Shown: positions 19,538 through 28,276, numbered from the stretch's first letter. The stretch is DNA of 39,826 nucleotides from Acinetobacter brisouioides (GCF_004331075.1 NZ_SJNX01000011.1:1-39826), one strand, 5' to 3'. The notes: generated by a model from the sequence alone, not told the origin. Numbers and translations are program-made.

Positions 19538-20236
19538 ATGAAAAAATTGAGTCTTTTACTGTTGGCTTGGTGTTATTCAAGTCTTGCTATTGCTGATGTT
19601 GCCAGTTTAAATAGCCAACTCAAGCGCCAATACCCTAATCTGAATTTTCAGAATATCGCAGCGACTGAAGTGCATGGTATTTATAGTGCTACTCTAGATA
19701 AACAAATTGTATATTTAGATGAAGCTGGCCAGCATGTCATGTTAGGTAGCATGATTCGCCTCAAAGACCAGAAAAATCTGACTCAGAATTTGGTTATACA
19801 AAACAATCATGTGGACTGGAAAAATTTACCATTACAGGATGCATTAAAGCAGGTCAAAGGCAATGGTCAGCATCAACTCGCAATTTTTGTTGATCCCAAT
19901 TGCCCCTATTGCAAAAAACTGGAAAAAGAACTCGATAAACTCAATAATGTGACGATTTATCGTTTCTTGTATCCAATCCGCCCGCAGTCGATTGTGCCAT
20001 CAAAGCAAGTCTGGTGTAGTCCAAACCGTAACTATGCTTGGGATAATTTGATGGGACGTGGTTTGACACCAGCAGCAAGCTCAACCTGTGCCAATCCGAT
20101 TCAACGTAATTTACAGCTCGGTCAAAAACTTAAAATTGAAGGAACACCAGGGCTTATTTTTGCCAATGGCTATCGGGCGCTGGGCTATACGTCTGCTGAG
20201 CAGATTCAGTCATTTTGGCAGCAAAATGGCTTATAA
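19538..20236 (+). CDS. dsbC: Periplasmic disulfide isomerase, DsbC type
   Basis: Shuffles wrong disulfides in periplasmic proteins. A signal peptide covers about residues 1-19 (cleavage after SLAIA), then a DsbC N-terminal dimerisation domain. The thioredoxin-like domain has active site CPYC at 122-125 in FVDPNCPYCKKLEKEL. A second cysteine pair (VWCSPN and STCANP) matches the structural disulfide of DsbC. The cis-proline loop is GTPGLIFANG. Length 232. DsbC is favoured over DsbG by CPYC spacing and length. A single gene between parS 2 and a small membrane-protein gene on the opposite strand. Confidence 0.88.
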   Translation: MKKLSLLLLAWCYSSLAIADVASLNSQLKRQYPNLNFQNIAATEVHGIYSATLDKQIVYLDEAGQHVMLGSMIRLKDQKNLTQNLVIQNNHVDWKNLPLQDALKQVKGNGQHQLAIFVDPNCPYCKKLEKELDKLNNVTIYRFLYPIRPQSIVPSKQVWCSPNRNYAWDNLMGRGLTPAASSTCANPIQRNLQLGQKLKIEGTPGLIFANGYRALGYTSAEQIQSFWQQNGL

Positions 20237-20291
20237 CTCATAATAAAATAACATAGCACTCACGGGCGCTATGTTGTGTCAGTTTTTGCTT

Positions 20292-20543
20292 TTAGGTGTT
20301 TTTACGGATGAAATTATAAATGATTAAAATCACAATCGCGCCAATCACTGAGGCGATAAACCCTGCCGATGAATGTGCACCATAAAGCCCGAGCATGCGT
20401 CCACCATAGGTTGCGATAACTGAACCTGCGATTCCTAACAAGGTGGTGACAATAAAGCCAGCTTGGTCATTGCCAGGATATAAGGCACGTGCAATCAAAC
20501 CTGCAATAAAACCAATAATAATCACAACAATCAGATGCCACAT
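20292..20543 (-). CDS. GlsB/YeaQ/YmgE family small membrane protein
   Basis: 83-residue protein with three hydrophobic segments and the family pattern GFIAGLIARALYPG followed by a Gly-rich TTLLGIAGSVIATYGG and GFIASVIGAIVILIIY. Members are often labelled stress-response or transglycosylase-associated, but the molecular role is unknown. The start at ATG 20543 has AAGGAGC 8 bases upstream; the longer in-frame start is rejected. Monocistronic. Confidence 0.88.
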   Translation of the reverse strand: MWHLIVVIIIGFIAGLIARALYPGNDQAGFIVTTLLGIAGSVIATYGGRMLGLYGAHSSAGFIASVIGAIVILIIYNFIRKNT

Positions 20544-20650
20544 TTGTGTTGCTCCTTGGATAAAACATGTCAAAAGTCATGAGATTAGTGTGCAAGATCA
20601 ATGTGACGGGAAATAGCCGATTCTTGCGAATTCTCGTTATATTTTGTTAT

Positions 20651-20684
20651 AAAAAAAGTGGCGCCCTGCACCACTTTTTGATTT
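20651..20684 (-). terminator. hpt terminator
   Basis: AAAAAGTGG (20653-20661) and CCACTTTTT (20671-20679) with A/T flanks; on the minus strand a T-run follows. Just after the hpt stop. Confidence 0.85.
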
Positions 20685-20690
20685 TTAATC

Positions 20691-21218
20691 TTACAGACCA
20701 ATTTCACCAATAAATGGTAAGTGGCGATATTTTTGGTCGTAGTCTAAGCCATAACCAACAATAAATTTATCTTCTACTTCAAAACCCAAAAATTTTACAT
20801 CAAGTTCAATTTCACGGCGTGAAGGTTTACTGACTAAAGTACAGAGTTGAATCGAGTTCGGGGCGCGAGTTTGTAACATTTCCAGCACTTTGCTTAAGGT
20901 GTTGCCTGAGTCAATAATGTCTTCAACCACAAGCACATCTTTCCCGCGAATTTCACCGTCAAGATCTTTGAGAATTTTCACATCGCGTGATGATACTGTT
21001 CCGCCGCCGTAGCTAGAAACCGTCATAAAGTCGAGTTCATGTGCTTTGGAAATTTGGCGGCACAAATCTGCCATAAAAATGACAGAACCACGCAGTAGCC
21101 CAATCAATACCAGTTCTTTATCACTATTGGCATAGTGAGCATTGATCTGTTCACCTAGCTCTTTGACTTTGGCTTGAATAGCCGCTTCAGAAATCATTAC
21201 GCTCAATTGCACAGTCAT
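20691..21218 (-). CDS. hpt: Hypoxanthine phosphoribosyltransferase
   Basis: Purine salvage enzyme joining hypoxanthine (and usually guanine) to PRPP. The PRPP-binding signature VLVVEDIIDSGNTL is at residues 95-108, the flexible-loop Ser-Tyr pair is in MTVSSYGGGTVSS, and the C-terminal base-binding segment KFIVGYGLDYDQKYRHLPFIG is present. Length 175, normal for the bacterial Hpt group. It lies downstream of guaD on the same strand but a terminator separates them, so it likely has its own promoter. Confidence 0.94.
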   Translation of the reverse strand: MTVQLSVMISEAAIQAKVKELGEQINAHYANSDKELVLIGLLRGSVIFMADLCRQISKAHELDFMTVSSYGGGTVSSRDVKILKDLDGEIRGKDVLVVEDIIDSGNTLSKVLEMLQTRAPNSIQLCTLVSKPSRREIELDVKFLGFEVEDKFIVGYGLDYDQKYRHLPFIGEIGL

Positions 21219-21250
21219 GGACAGCTACCTAAAAACATCAGTATGTAAAA

Positions 21251-21278
21251 AGAAAAAAGGTGTTGACCTGCAACACCT
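21251..21278 (-). terminator. guaD terminator
   Basis: AGGTGTTG / CAACACCT (21258-21265, 21271-21278), 5-base loop, followed on the minus strand by a T-run. It lies between guaD and hpt and separates their transcripts. Confidence 0.82.
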
Positions 21279-21409
21279 CGAATTCATGAGTTAATACTAA
21301 AATTTTAAAACAATTTCATGTTTCCTGCATCTGTTCTTGCCCAACAAAATGTACGAATCAGGTTTTTTGAGCTGATTTTATTCAAAATTTTACTGAAAAA
21401 AATCCAATT

Positions 21410-22723
21410 TTATTTGCTAAATTTACGCTGCCCGTACACGTAAGTTGCATAGACATTGCGGTCATCTCCCATGGTAAAGAGCGCAAATAAGCTGTCTTCA
21501 ATCGATTTGGCACGTGACTGGCGCAGGCTTTGTAACGCTGTAGCATTTAAGTCGAGTACCACAAAATCAGCTTCTTTACCGACGTTAAAATTGCCCAATT
21601 TATCGTGTAAATCCAGTGCTTTTGCCCCGCCCAGTGTCGCATGATAGAGTGACTCAAAGGCTGAAAGCTTGTTGCCTTGTAGCTGCTGAACTTTGTAGGC
21701 TTCATTCAGTGTTTGTAGCTGATTGAACGATGTCCCTGCACCAATGTCTGTGCCTAGCCCGACTTTAACTTGTTTTTCCCATGTCTTGTTGAGTGGGAAT
21801 AAGCCACTGCCTAAGAACAGGTTCGAGGTTGGACAAAAGGCGATCGCAGAGTTGGTCTTGTGCATGCAGTCCCATTCTTCATCTTCCAGATGTACGCAAT
21901 GCGCAAACACCGAACGCTGACCTGTCAGTCCATAATGATGATAAACATCCAGATACCCCAGACGTTCAGGGAACAGCGATTTTACCCATGCGATTTCATC
22001 TTTGTTTTCACTCAAATGTGTATGGACATAGACGTCAGGGAATTCCTGTTTTAACTGCCCTGCTTTTTCCAGTTGTTCTGGTGTTGACGTTGGTGCAAAG
22101 CGTGGCGTAATCGCATATAGCGCACGCCCCTGCCCATGCCATTTCTCGATTAAGGCTTTGGAGTCCTGATAACTACTATCTGCGGTATCGCACAGATCTT
22201 CAGGTGCATGGCGATCCATCATCACCTTGCCTGCAATCAGGCGCATATTAAAATTGGCAGCTGCCTCAAACAAAGCATTGACTGATTCGGGATGCACGGT
22301 ACAAAAAACCAGTGCTGTGGTTGTTCCATTTTTAAGTAATTCTTGAATAAAGAAATGCGCAATATGCTCAGCATAATTACGATCTTTAAACTGTAGTTCG
22401 GTTGGGAATGTATAGGTATTGAGCCAGCTCAAAAGCTGTTCGCCGTATGCACCGACCATTTCGGTTTGTGGATAATGAATGTGAGTGTCAATAAAGCCTG
22501 GCACAATTAATTGCTCAGGATAATGCTGAATTTCGACCTGTTCAGGTAAGTATGCTTGGGCATCTTGCCACGCGCCAAACCATTTAATTTTTCCATGCTC
22601 GCTGATCAGCACGGCATCTTCTAGATAACGGACTTGTTCAGCAATTTCAGATGGGTGTTGAACCAGTTGTTGGATATCTAAGAAACGACCACGAATGACG
22701 CTGATAGGAGAACAATTTGACAT
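21410..22723 (-). CDS. guaD: Guanine deaminase
   Basis: Zinc-dependent hydrolase converting guanine to xanthine. Amidohydrolase metal motifs are present: GFIDTHIHYPQTE, in which the Pro-Gln and the following GAYGEQLLSWLNTYTFPTE are characteristic of GuaD, then YVHTHLSE, FAHCVHL and GLGTDIGAGTS. The C-terminal strand KEADFVVLDL closes the composite beta domain. Length 437 from ATG 22723, with AGG about 9 bases upstream; a 14-residue longer start is possible. It sits beside hpt, so two purine-salvage genes are neighbours. No promoter stood out in the 200 bases upstream apart from a TATAAT near 22790. Confidence 0.93.
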   Translation of the reverse strand: MSNCSPISVIRGRFLDIQQLVQHPSEIAEQVRYLEDAVLISEHGKIKWFGAWQDAQAYLPEQVEIQHYPEQLIVPGFIDTHIHYPQTEMVGAYGEQLLSWLNTYTFPTELQFKDRNYAEHIAHFFIQELLKNGTTTALVFCTVHPESVNALFEAAANFNMRLIAGKVMMDRHAPEDLCDTADSSYQDSKALIEKWHGQGRALYAITPRFAPTSTPEQLEKAGQLKQEFPDVYVHTHLSENKDEIAWVKSLFPERLGYLDVYHHYGLTGQRSVFAHCVHLEDEEWDCMHKTNSAIAFCPTSNLFLGSGLFPLNKTWEKQVKVGLGTDIGAGTSFNQLQTLNEAYKVQQLQGNKLSAFESLYHATLGGAKALDLHDKLGNFNVGKEADFVVLDLNATALQSLRQSRAKSIEDSLFALFTMGDDRNVYATYVYGQRKFSK

Positions 22724-22927
22724 GGAAAACCTGCTTTTTACTTTTTTCGAGTGATTGTAACGCATTTGTACAATAACTTGAAAACCTGATTATAGTATCA
22801 TCAAAAATGGGGATTGTTACTGCCCAGAAAATTTGGCTTTTAAACTTTTTATTTAAGCAAAAATTGTTCCATTTCAAACAGATTTATGGGGCAATAAGAT
22901 GAAATTCACCTAATCGCCCGATTAAAA

Positions 22928-23887
22928 TTAAGAGTCTACTTTGATCTGTTTCTCATGACGTAGTGATAGTAATGCGGTGATTGCGAGCACTAAAACGATA
23001 AAACCCAGTGAAACCCAGATCGGTAAGTGTATTACATCGAGTAGCAGCATTTTGCCCCCGATAAATAACAGGATAATCCCCAAGCCGTAGGGCAAATAAT
23101 GCATTTTCTCTGCTGCACCTGCCAAAAGGAAAAACATGGCGCGTAAACCCAAAATTGCCATCAGGTTAGCACTCAGGACAATAAACGGATCGCTGGTGAC
23201 GGCGAAAATTGCAGGAATGGAATCGACTGCAAAAATCACATCGGAAAACTCAACCAGAATCAGTACCACAAATAATGGCGTGATCCAGCGTTTGCCTTGC
23301 TCATAAACCACAAAGTGATTGTCACGTAGCGTTGAGGTAATTGGGACATGCTTGCGTAGCCACTTGAGTAAGCGTATGTCTTCAATGTTGGCATCTTCAT
23401 CTTGCCCTTTGAGGAATTTAAAGCCTGTATAGACCAAGAGCGCACCAAAGATATAGAGAATCCATGCAAACTCTTGCACCAGCCACGCACCAATAAAAAT
23501 AAATACAGTACGCAATACAATCGCACCCAGTACGCCGTAGAGCAGTACTTTGCGTTGCAGTGTCGGTGGAATGGCAAATGCCGAGAAAATCATTAACCAG
23601 ACAAAGACGTTGTCAATCGCGAGTGATTTTTCCAGTAAGTAACCTGAAAGGTATTCCAGAGTTTTTTGATTGGCAATCGCGACAGAAGTGGTCTGTTCTA
23701 AGTACAGCCATAATCCGCCTGCAAACAGCATGGCCACCGACACCCATGCGATACTCCAGTAGGCTGCCTGCCTGAGAGGAACATGGTCAGATTTGTTGTT
23801 TTTAAAGCCGATAAAATCAATCATCAGCATGATGGCCACAATGCCAAAGAACGCCAGATAGAGTCCGAGACTGCCAATAGATTGCAT
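22928..23887 (-). CDS. TerC/Alx family membrane transporter (manganese-linked)
   Basis: 319-residue integral membrane protein with about nine hydrophobic segments. TerC-family acidic motifs are visible: EKSLAIDNVFVW near residues 88-99 and LVEFSDVIFAVDSIPAI near 210-226, whose aspartates and glutamate are thought to bind metal. Length and order resemble E. coli Alx. The yybP-ykoY riboswitch directly upstream strongly supports a role in manganese export or homeostasis, since E. coli alx has the same element. ATG 23887 is preceded by AGGAG. Single-gene unit. Confidence 0.9.
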   Translation of the reverse strand: MQSIGSLGLYLAFFGIVAIMLMIDFIGFKNNKSDHVPLRQAAYWSIAWVSVAMLFAGGLWLYLEQTTSVAIANQKTLEYLSGYLLEKSLAIDNVFVWLMIFSAFAIPPTLQRKVLLYGVLGAIVLRTVFIFIGAWLVQEFAWILYIFGALLVYTGFKFLKGQDEDANIEDIRLLKWLRKHVPITSTLRDNHFVVYEQGKRWITPLFVVLILVEFSDVIFAVDSIPAIFAVTSDPFIVLSANLMAILGLRAMFFLLAGAAEKMHYLPYGLGIILLFIGGKMLLLDVIHLPIWVSLGFIVLVLAITALLSLRHEKQIKVDS

Positions 23888-23931
23888 GAGTTATTCTCCT
23901 CATATCTGGCAACCATCTCGTTTTTTTACAT

Positions 23932-24112
23932 AAAAAAACCTTGACCTGCTGCCAGATGAAAAAACATCTGTGTCAACATGATCAAGGTCTTGCCTACACC
24001 ATGCAGAACATGGTGCTCAGATACCGACTTTTTGCAAAGTGTATTGACGATACCTGACACGTAACATTTTGCTATGATGCAAGTGCTACGTTTGGAGGAG
24101 GCTACTCCCCTT
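23932..24112 (-). promoter_or_regulatory. yybP-ykoY manganese riboswitch with terminator
   Basis: Read on the minus strand, the element starts with the conserved GGGGAGTAGCC (24110-24100), then a variable arm, CGTCAATACA near 24050, and the closing GGCAAGACCTTG. These are the hallmarks of the yybP-ykoY family. The 3' part forms a terminator: ACCTTGATC pairs with GGTCAAGGT (23939-23947) and a T-run of seven follows; a small CAGATG/CATCTG hairpin is nested inside. Manganese binding should prevent termination and switch on the TerC/Alx gene. Exact 5' boundary uncertain. Confidence 0.9.
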
Positions 24113-24128
24113 GTCAAACTTAATTTTG

Positions 24129-24159
24129 CATTAGGAATCGAGTTTTACTCATCCTAATG
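24129..24159. repeat. Inverted repeat between the riboswitch and the DUF1543 gene
   Basis: CATTAGGA (24129-24136) / TCCTAATG (24152-24159), with an inner GAGT/ACTC pair. It sits upstream of the riboswitch on one strand and of the DUF1543 gene on the other, where promoters are expected. It could be an operator or a transcript hairpin. Confidence 0.45.
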
Positions 24160-24230
24160 TTTGAGTAGCATGCCATAGTTTTTCTCGATGTGCAATTTGT
24201 ACGCAGCATCGAAATGTAAGGGGTGAGATC

Positions 24231-24752
24231 ATGACAGAACAACAATTATTTATTGTGTTGCTGGGTGGAAAGCACTCACAGGCACGCGTCGAAGTCCATG
24301 ATATTATCCCCGTGATTTATCCCCAGCTTGAAAAAAGTTATCCACAGTTGAAGCAACGCTGGTTTGGTGTACCTCAGGGTTTGCATATTGATGCATGGAT
24401 GTGTATTCGTGGGGTGCAGTACCAAGGGGTGAATTATCGGGTTGAAATCGTCCCTTACTCTAAGCCGATGCGTAGCCAGTTAAAGCTGTATCTCATCAAT
24501 CTCGGCGCGTACCTGACAGGTGAATTTGGCGAATTTCATCGCTATGTGGTGGTCGCGGGGATGAGCCCTGCCGATGCCCGACAGCAAGGCAAATTACACA
24601 TTGAACAGCACTGGCATAAAGCCCATACTGATGCCGTGATTGATATTGATGAATGTCTGACTTTAGATTTAATTGATGGCTATGCCGTGCATTTGGTACA
24701 GGGTAATTTCAAAGAGAATCATTTTGAAAATACCTATATTGTTTTAAATTGA
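24231..24752 (+). CDS. DUF1543 domain protein
   Basis: 173-residue soluble protein of unknown function. The LLGGKHSQARVEVHDIIPV start and the HVDAWM-like HIDAWMCI segment match my memory of DUF1543 proteins, common in gammaproteobacteria. Two similar halves may be present (LYLINLGAYLTGEFGEFHRYVVV resembles the first). No signal peptide or membrane segment. GGGGTGAG precedes the ATG. Divergent from the Alx-like gene; no functional link is shown. A perfect DnaA box, TTATCCACA, lies inside the gene at 24338-24346. Confidence 0.75.
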   Translation: MTEQQLFIVLLGGKHSQARVEVHDIIPVIYPQLEKSYPQLKQRWFGVPQGLHIDAWMCIRGVQYQGVNYRVEIVPYSKPMRSQLKLYLINLGAYLTGEFGEFHRYVVVAGMSPADARQQGKLHIEQHWHKAHTDAVIDIDECLTLDLIDGYAVHLVQGNFKENHFENTYIVLN

Positions 24753-24828
24753 AATCTTTCAATAAACTGTCATACGACTGAAATGATTTTGTCATTTTGA
24801 TATTTTAGATTAAAAAGAAAAAATCCAG

Positions 24829-24873
24829 AAAAAAGCAAGGCGCTGATTGGGAGAGTCAGTGCCTTGCTTTTTT
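24829..24873. terminator. Bidirectional terminator between DUF1543 and PAP2 genes
   Basis: Stem AAAAGCAAGGCGCTGA (24831-24846) / TCAGTGCCTTGCTTTT (24856-24871), with one G-U-type mismatch and A/T flanks, between convergent genes. Confidence 0.92.
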
Positions 24874-24902
24874 ATTTTGAAAACCTTGAAGGATGCATCA
24901 GG

Positions 24903-25505
24903 TTATTTCACCCAGCCTCGTGTGAGCAATGGTTTGCAGACAATTTGGTAGAGTTGGGTAATGAACTGTAGGATGCGTTCTCCAAGAATTTTCCATAACC
25001 AAATTCCAAAAATATTGACCATGAGTGCAATACAAAATGCACCGAGCATATCCATTGGAAAATGCACACCTAAATACACTCGTGACCATGCTACTAAAGC
25101 GGCCAGTACTAACAATAAACTGCCCGCAAACTTTCGCCCAGAAAACCAGTAGGATAATGCAATGGTGCTAAAAATCAGCATGTGATCACTTGGAAAAGAC
25201 GCATCTGGTGCATGCTGAATAAAAGTATGCCCAACGCCGATCATGAAGGGTCTTGGATGGAAGTAAATCTGGGAAATAATAAAGCCAGTGCCGAGTGCAA
25301 TTGCCGTAAAAAATACAGCTTTAAAGGCACGCTCTTTGAGCGCTTGATCACCTAAAAACCATAAAAACAGTAAAAATAAAATGAGTAAATAAAACGTGTC
25401 GTTGGCAATAAAAATCGCCAGATCAATCATGGCATTGCTGGCATGTTGTGGTGCATTGATTTTCGCGAACCACGCTAAATTGAGCGCTTCTAGAGACATG
25501 CTCAT
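24903..25505 (-). CDS. PAP2 family phosphatase, probable undecaprenyl-diphosphatase
   Basis: Membrane phosphatase of the PAP2 superfamily. The three catalytic motifs are present: HPRP at residues 83-86, PSDH at 105-108 and SRVYLGVHFPMD at 141-152, among five to six hydrophobic segments. Size and motif spacing resemble BcrC/YbjG-type undecaprenyl-diphosphate phosphatases that recycle the cell-wall lipid carrier; a role in other phosphatidyl substrates cannot be excluded. GAGG lies 8 bases before ATG 25505. 200 residues. A paralogue lies on the other side of mpl. Confidence 0.85.
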   Translation of the reverse strand: MSMSLEALNLAWFAKINAPQHASNAMIDLAIFIANDTFYLLILFLLFLWFLGDQALKERAFKAVFFTAIALGTGFIISQIYFHPRPFMIGVGHTFIQHAPDASFPSDHMLIFSTIALSYWFSGRKFAGSLLLVLAALVAWSRVYLGVHFPMDMLGAFCIALMVNIFGIWLWKILGERILQFITQLYQIVCKPLLTRGWVK

Positions 25506-25627
25506 ATATCAGGCCTCGAATTAAAGTGCGCTATGATAAAGACATGACCTTAAGAGAAAGAAATAGAAAAGTTACAGTTTTGTAATTTTTAATTATTATT
25601 CACTACGTATAGATTTGATGGCTAATC

Positions 25628-25663
25628 AGTCAAAAGCAGCATCTTGAGATCCTGCTTTTGACT
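25628..25663. terminator. Long hairpin after mpl
   Basis: AGTCAAAAGCAG / CTGCTTTTGACT (25628-25639, 25652-25663) with an inner ATCT/AGAT pair. A stem of 16 base pairs lying 15 bases after the mpl stop. There is no downstream T-run on the minus strand, but T residues lie in the stem. Likely a terminator or RNA-stabilising hairpin. Confidence 0.65.
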
Positions 25664-25677
25664 CAAAATATTGTAGA

Positions 25678-27045
25678 TTATTTGGCTTTTAAAGCCGCAA
25701 TCAGTTTTTGATGTAAACCACCAAAACCGCCATTTGACATAATGACCACTGCATCGCCCTCACCTGCTTGCTCACAAATCGTAGCAATGATTTGCTCTAA
25801 AGATCGTGCAACGACAGCATGGTTTGGTGCAGCATCCACTACGGGCTGTAAATCCCAGTCCAGACCTTCAGGTTGATACCAAATCACTGCATCGGCTAAG
25901 CGTGCCGACTGAGCCAGTTGATCTTTATGACTGCCCATACGCATGGTATTAGAACGCGGTTCAATAATTGCCCAAAGTTTACGTTCACCTAAGCGCTTGC
26001 GTGCGCCGTCTAGTGTGGTTTCAATCGCTGTTGGGTGATGAGCAAAGTCATCATAAACTTCGATGCCATGTACCGTATCGAGTAATTCCATACGGCGCTT
26101 GACCCCGCCAAAACAAGACAATGCTGCACAGGCTTGTTCAATCGAGACACCGACATGTTCCGCAGCAGCAATGGTGGCTAAAGCATTGGCAACACTATGC
26201 TGTCCTGTCATGTTCCATTGTACTTCAGCTTTCAATTCACCATGTTGCAGCACTTTAAAATGACTACCATCGGCTGAAATCAGTTCGGCAGAAAGTTCGG
26301 CTTGCTCATTGGCTGCAAGGCTGGTACGTACCACAGGTGTCCAGCAGCCCATGTCCAGTACAGTATCAATATTGGTTTCAGTGATTGGCGCAATGATACG
26401 CCCTTCACTTGGAATGGTACGGACTAAGTGATGGAACTGTTTTTGAATCGCGGCCAAATCATCAAAAATATCGGCATGGTCAAATTCAAGGTTATTCAAA
26501 ATTGCAGTTTTTGGGTGGTAATGTACGAACTTGGAACGCTTGTCGAAAAATGCCGAATCGTATTCATCGGCTTCGACACAGAAGTATTTGCCACCGCCCA
26601 GACGCGCACTTTGACTAAAACCTAACGGCACACCACCAATCAGGAAACCTGGATTTAAACCTGCCTGATCCAGCACCCACGCCAGCATGGTCGTGGTGGT
26701 GGTTTTACCATGAGTCCCTGCAACACCGAGGACATGTTTGCCTTGCAATACATGATCTGCTAGAAACTGTGGACCTGAAATATACGGTAAGCCTGCATTG
26801 AGCATGTATTCAACGGCATCAATACCGCGTTTCATGGCATTGCCCACGATCACCAAGTCAGGATGTGGCTGTAAATGACTATGGTCATAGCCTTGCATTA
26901 AAGTAATGCCTGCATTTTCCAGTTGAGTTGACATCGGCGGGTAAACATTTTGGTCTGACCCTGTAACGGTATGCCCAAGATCCCGGGCTAAAAGTGCCAA
27001 TGACCCCATAAAAGTGCCGCAAATACCCAAAATATGCAGATGCAT
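25678..27045 (-). CDS. mpl: Murein tripeptide ligase Mpl
   Basis: Cytoplasmic ligase that joins recycled L-Ala-gamma-D-Glu-meso-DAP to UDP-MurNAc, bypassing three Mur ligase steps. Mur-ligase family features: N-terminal Rossmann-like HILGICGTFMGSLALLARDLG, P-loop GTHGKTTT at residues 110-117, and YDDFAHHPTAIETTLDGAR in the C-terminal domain. The N-terminal CGTFMG separates Mpl from MurC (normally GIGG.GMSG). Length 455, normal. It is flanked on both sides by PAP2 phosphatase genes on the same strand. Confidence 0.95.
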   Translation of the reverse strand: MHLHILGICGTFMGSLALLARDLGHTVTGSDQNVYPPMSTQLENAGITLMQGYDHSHLQPHPDLVIVGNAMKRGIDAVEYMLNAGLPYISGPQFLADHVLQGKHVLGVAGTHGKTTTTTMLAWVLDQAGLNPGFLIGGVPLGFSQSARLGGGKYFCVEADEYDSAFFDKRSKFVHYHPKTAILNNLEFDHADIFDDLAAIQKQFHHLVRTIPSEGRIIAPITETNIDTVLDMGCWTPVVRTSLAANEQAELSAELISADGSHFKVLQHGELKAEVQWNMTGQHSVANALATIAAAEHVGVSIEQACAALSCFGGVKRRMELLDTVHGIEVYDDFAHHPTAIETTLDGARKRLGERKLWAIIEPRSNTMRMGSHKDQLAQSARLADAVIWYQPEGLDWDLQPVVDAAPNHAVVARSLEQIIATICEQAGEGDAVVIMSNGGFGGLHQKLIAALKAK

Positions 27046-27182
27046 AACTCGCCTACTCCACTGTTTCCGATATGCTGAATCGTGTGTTTATTTGAAATTA
27101 TTGGCAACCATAGCAAGGCTGTATTTGAAAAGATAGTCAAAAAACGTGAGAACTTGTATGGGTTTGCCATGAGGATTGGACT

Positions 27183-27752
27183 TTAACCAATCCAGCGAGG
27201 ATATTTTTTGAGAGCCTGATACGCTACAAAATTTAAGCCCAGTGCGATCAGCAATGCACCCAAAATATCAAAGGGAAAATGCACACCTAGATAAATTCGT
27301 GACCAACCAACGGCGAGTGCTGCCAGCAACAAGCCACAGCCAATCCAGAATTTGGATGAAAAACAATAAGCAAAGGCAATCGTGCTCATCACCAGCATAT
27401 GGCTACTTGGAAATGAGTTGTTATTCGAATGTTTGATGTGGTTTTGACTTAAACCAAGCGTAAATGGGCGCGGAAAATCAAAAGTATGATCAAAGATATA
27501 ATTTAAAAGAGAGGCACAAAGGGTCAATACGAGCGCTTTAAGAAAGAGTATAGGATAGCTTTTTCTAAGTGCCATACTAAACAGCAAAATGACCGCTAAA
27601 ATTGTGGTGAGATAATGCGAGAAAAATAAGGCCGCGCTTAAAGCAAATTCGGAATGACGTCCTGTCATATAAATCATTTTAAATAAATCATAATTAAGCT
27701 GTGTCAGGTTCAACATTTTTCGGCAATGACCCAATAAATTTTCTGTGTGCAT
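27183..27752 (-). CDS. PAP2 family phosphatase, second copy
   Basis: Membrane phosphatase related to the gene at 24903-25505. Catalytic motifs are FPRP at 93-96, PSSH at 115-118 and SRIYLGVHFPFD at 151-162. It has shorter loops and 189 residues. Start uncertain: ATG 27752 and ATG 27716 (MLNLTQLNYD) both lack a clear ribosome-binding site; the second is closer to the paralogue's N-terminus (SLEALNLAWF). Together with the first copy it frames mpl, suggesting an ancient duplication and perhaps different lipid-phosphate substrates. Confidence 0.82.
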   Translation of the reverse strand: MHTENLLGHCRKMLNLTQLNYDLFKMIYMTGRHSEFALSAALFFSHYLTTILAVILLFSMALRKSYPILFLKALVLTLCASLLNYIFDHTFDFPRPFTLGLSQNHIKHSNNNSFPSSHMLVMSTIAFAYCFSSKFWIGCGLLLAALAVGWSRIYLGVHFPFDILGALLIALGLNFVAYQALKKYPRWIG

Positions 27753-27931
27753 TTTAAGGGATTTATCAGTGTGATGCTTTAAACAAAAATCCTATAAAGA
27801 TCTTTCTTATATAACATGCTGATTTTAATATTTTTAAATGTACTTCAAATGTCTTGATGCACTGAGAAATCATGACATGATTTTTGTAACGCTATAATAT
27901 AAACCAAAACCGTTTATGTGGAATTGACATT

Positions 27932-28276
27932 TTGGCTACGCCCTTACCTTTTATTTTGCTGATTATTTCCAACTGTTTTATGACGTTGGCATGGTATGGG
28001 CATTTGAAGTTTTTACATGGTGCTCCGCTTTGGAAAGCCATTTTATTTGGTTGGTGTATTGCCTTCCTCGAATACAGTTTCATGGTTCCTGCCACGCGCT
28101 TATTTGCCCAGCAAGGCTTTAGCATGGGGGAAATGAAAATTACCCAAGAAGTGGTGACTTTATTGGTGTTTGTGCCCTTCATGCTGTTTTTATTTAAACA
28201 ACCTTTCAAACTGGATTATCTATGGGCTGGATGTTGCCTGCTGGGCTGTGTGTATTTTGTGTTTCGTAGTCAATAA
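27932..28276 (+). CDS. DMT family protein (DUF486)
   Basis: Small four-helix membrane protein of 114 residues with the DUF486 pattern SNCFMTLAWYGHLKF near residues 13-27 and FLEYSFMVPATRLFAQQGFSMGEMKITQEVVTL in the middle. Related to small multidrug-resistance-like transporters by fold, but no substrate is known. The only plausible start is TTG 27932, with GGA about 10 bases upstream; upstream ATGs are out of frame. A TATAAT at 27893-27898 may be its -10. Stands between the second PAP2 gene and purE. Confidence 0.8.
   Translation: MATPLPFILLIISNCFMTLAWYGHLKFLHGAPLWKAILFGWCIAFLEYSFMVPATRLFAQQGFSMGEMKITQEVVTLLVFVPFMLFLFKQPFKLDYLWAGCCLLGCVYFVFRSQ

Noticed and set aside
23926..24117. Minus-strand reading frame of 63 codons upstream of the Alx-like gene
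   Set aside because: It lies exactly over the yybP-ykoY riboswitch, runs through the terminator and has no protein-like pattern.
24338..24346. Perfect DnaA box inside the DUF1543 gene
   Set aside because: It is isolated within coding sequence with no neighbours; noted only as part of the gene entry.
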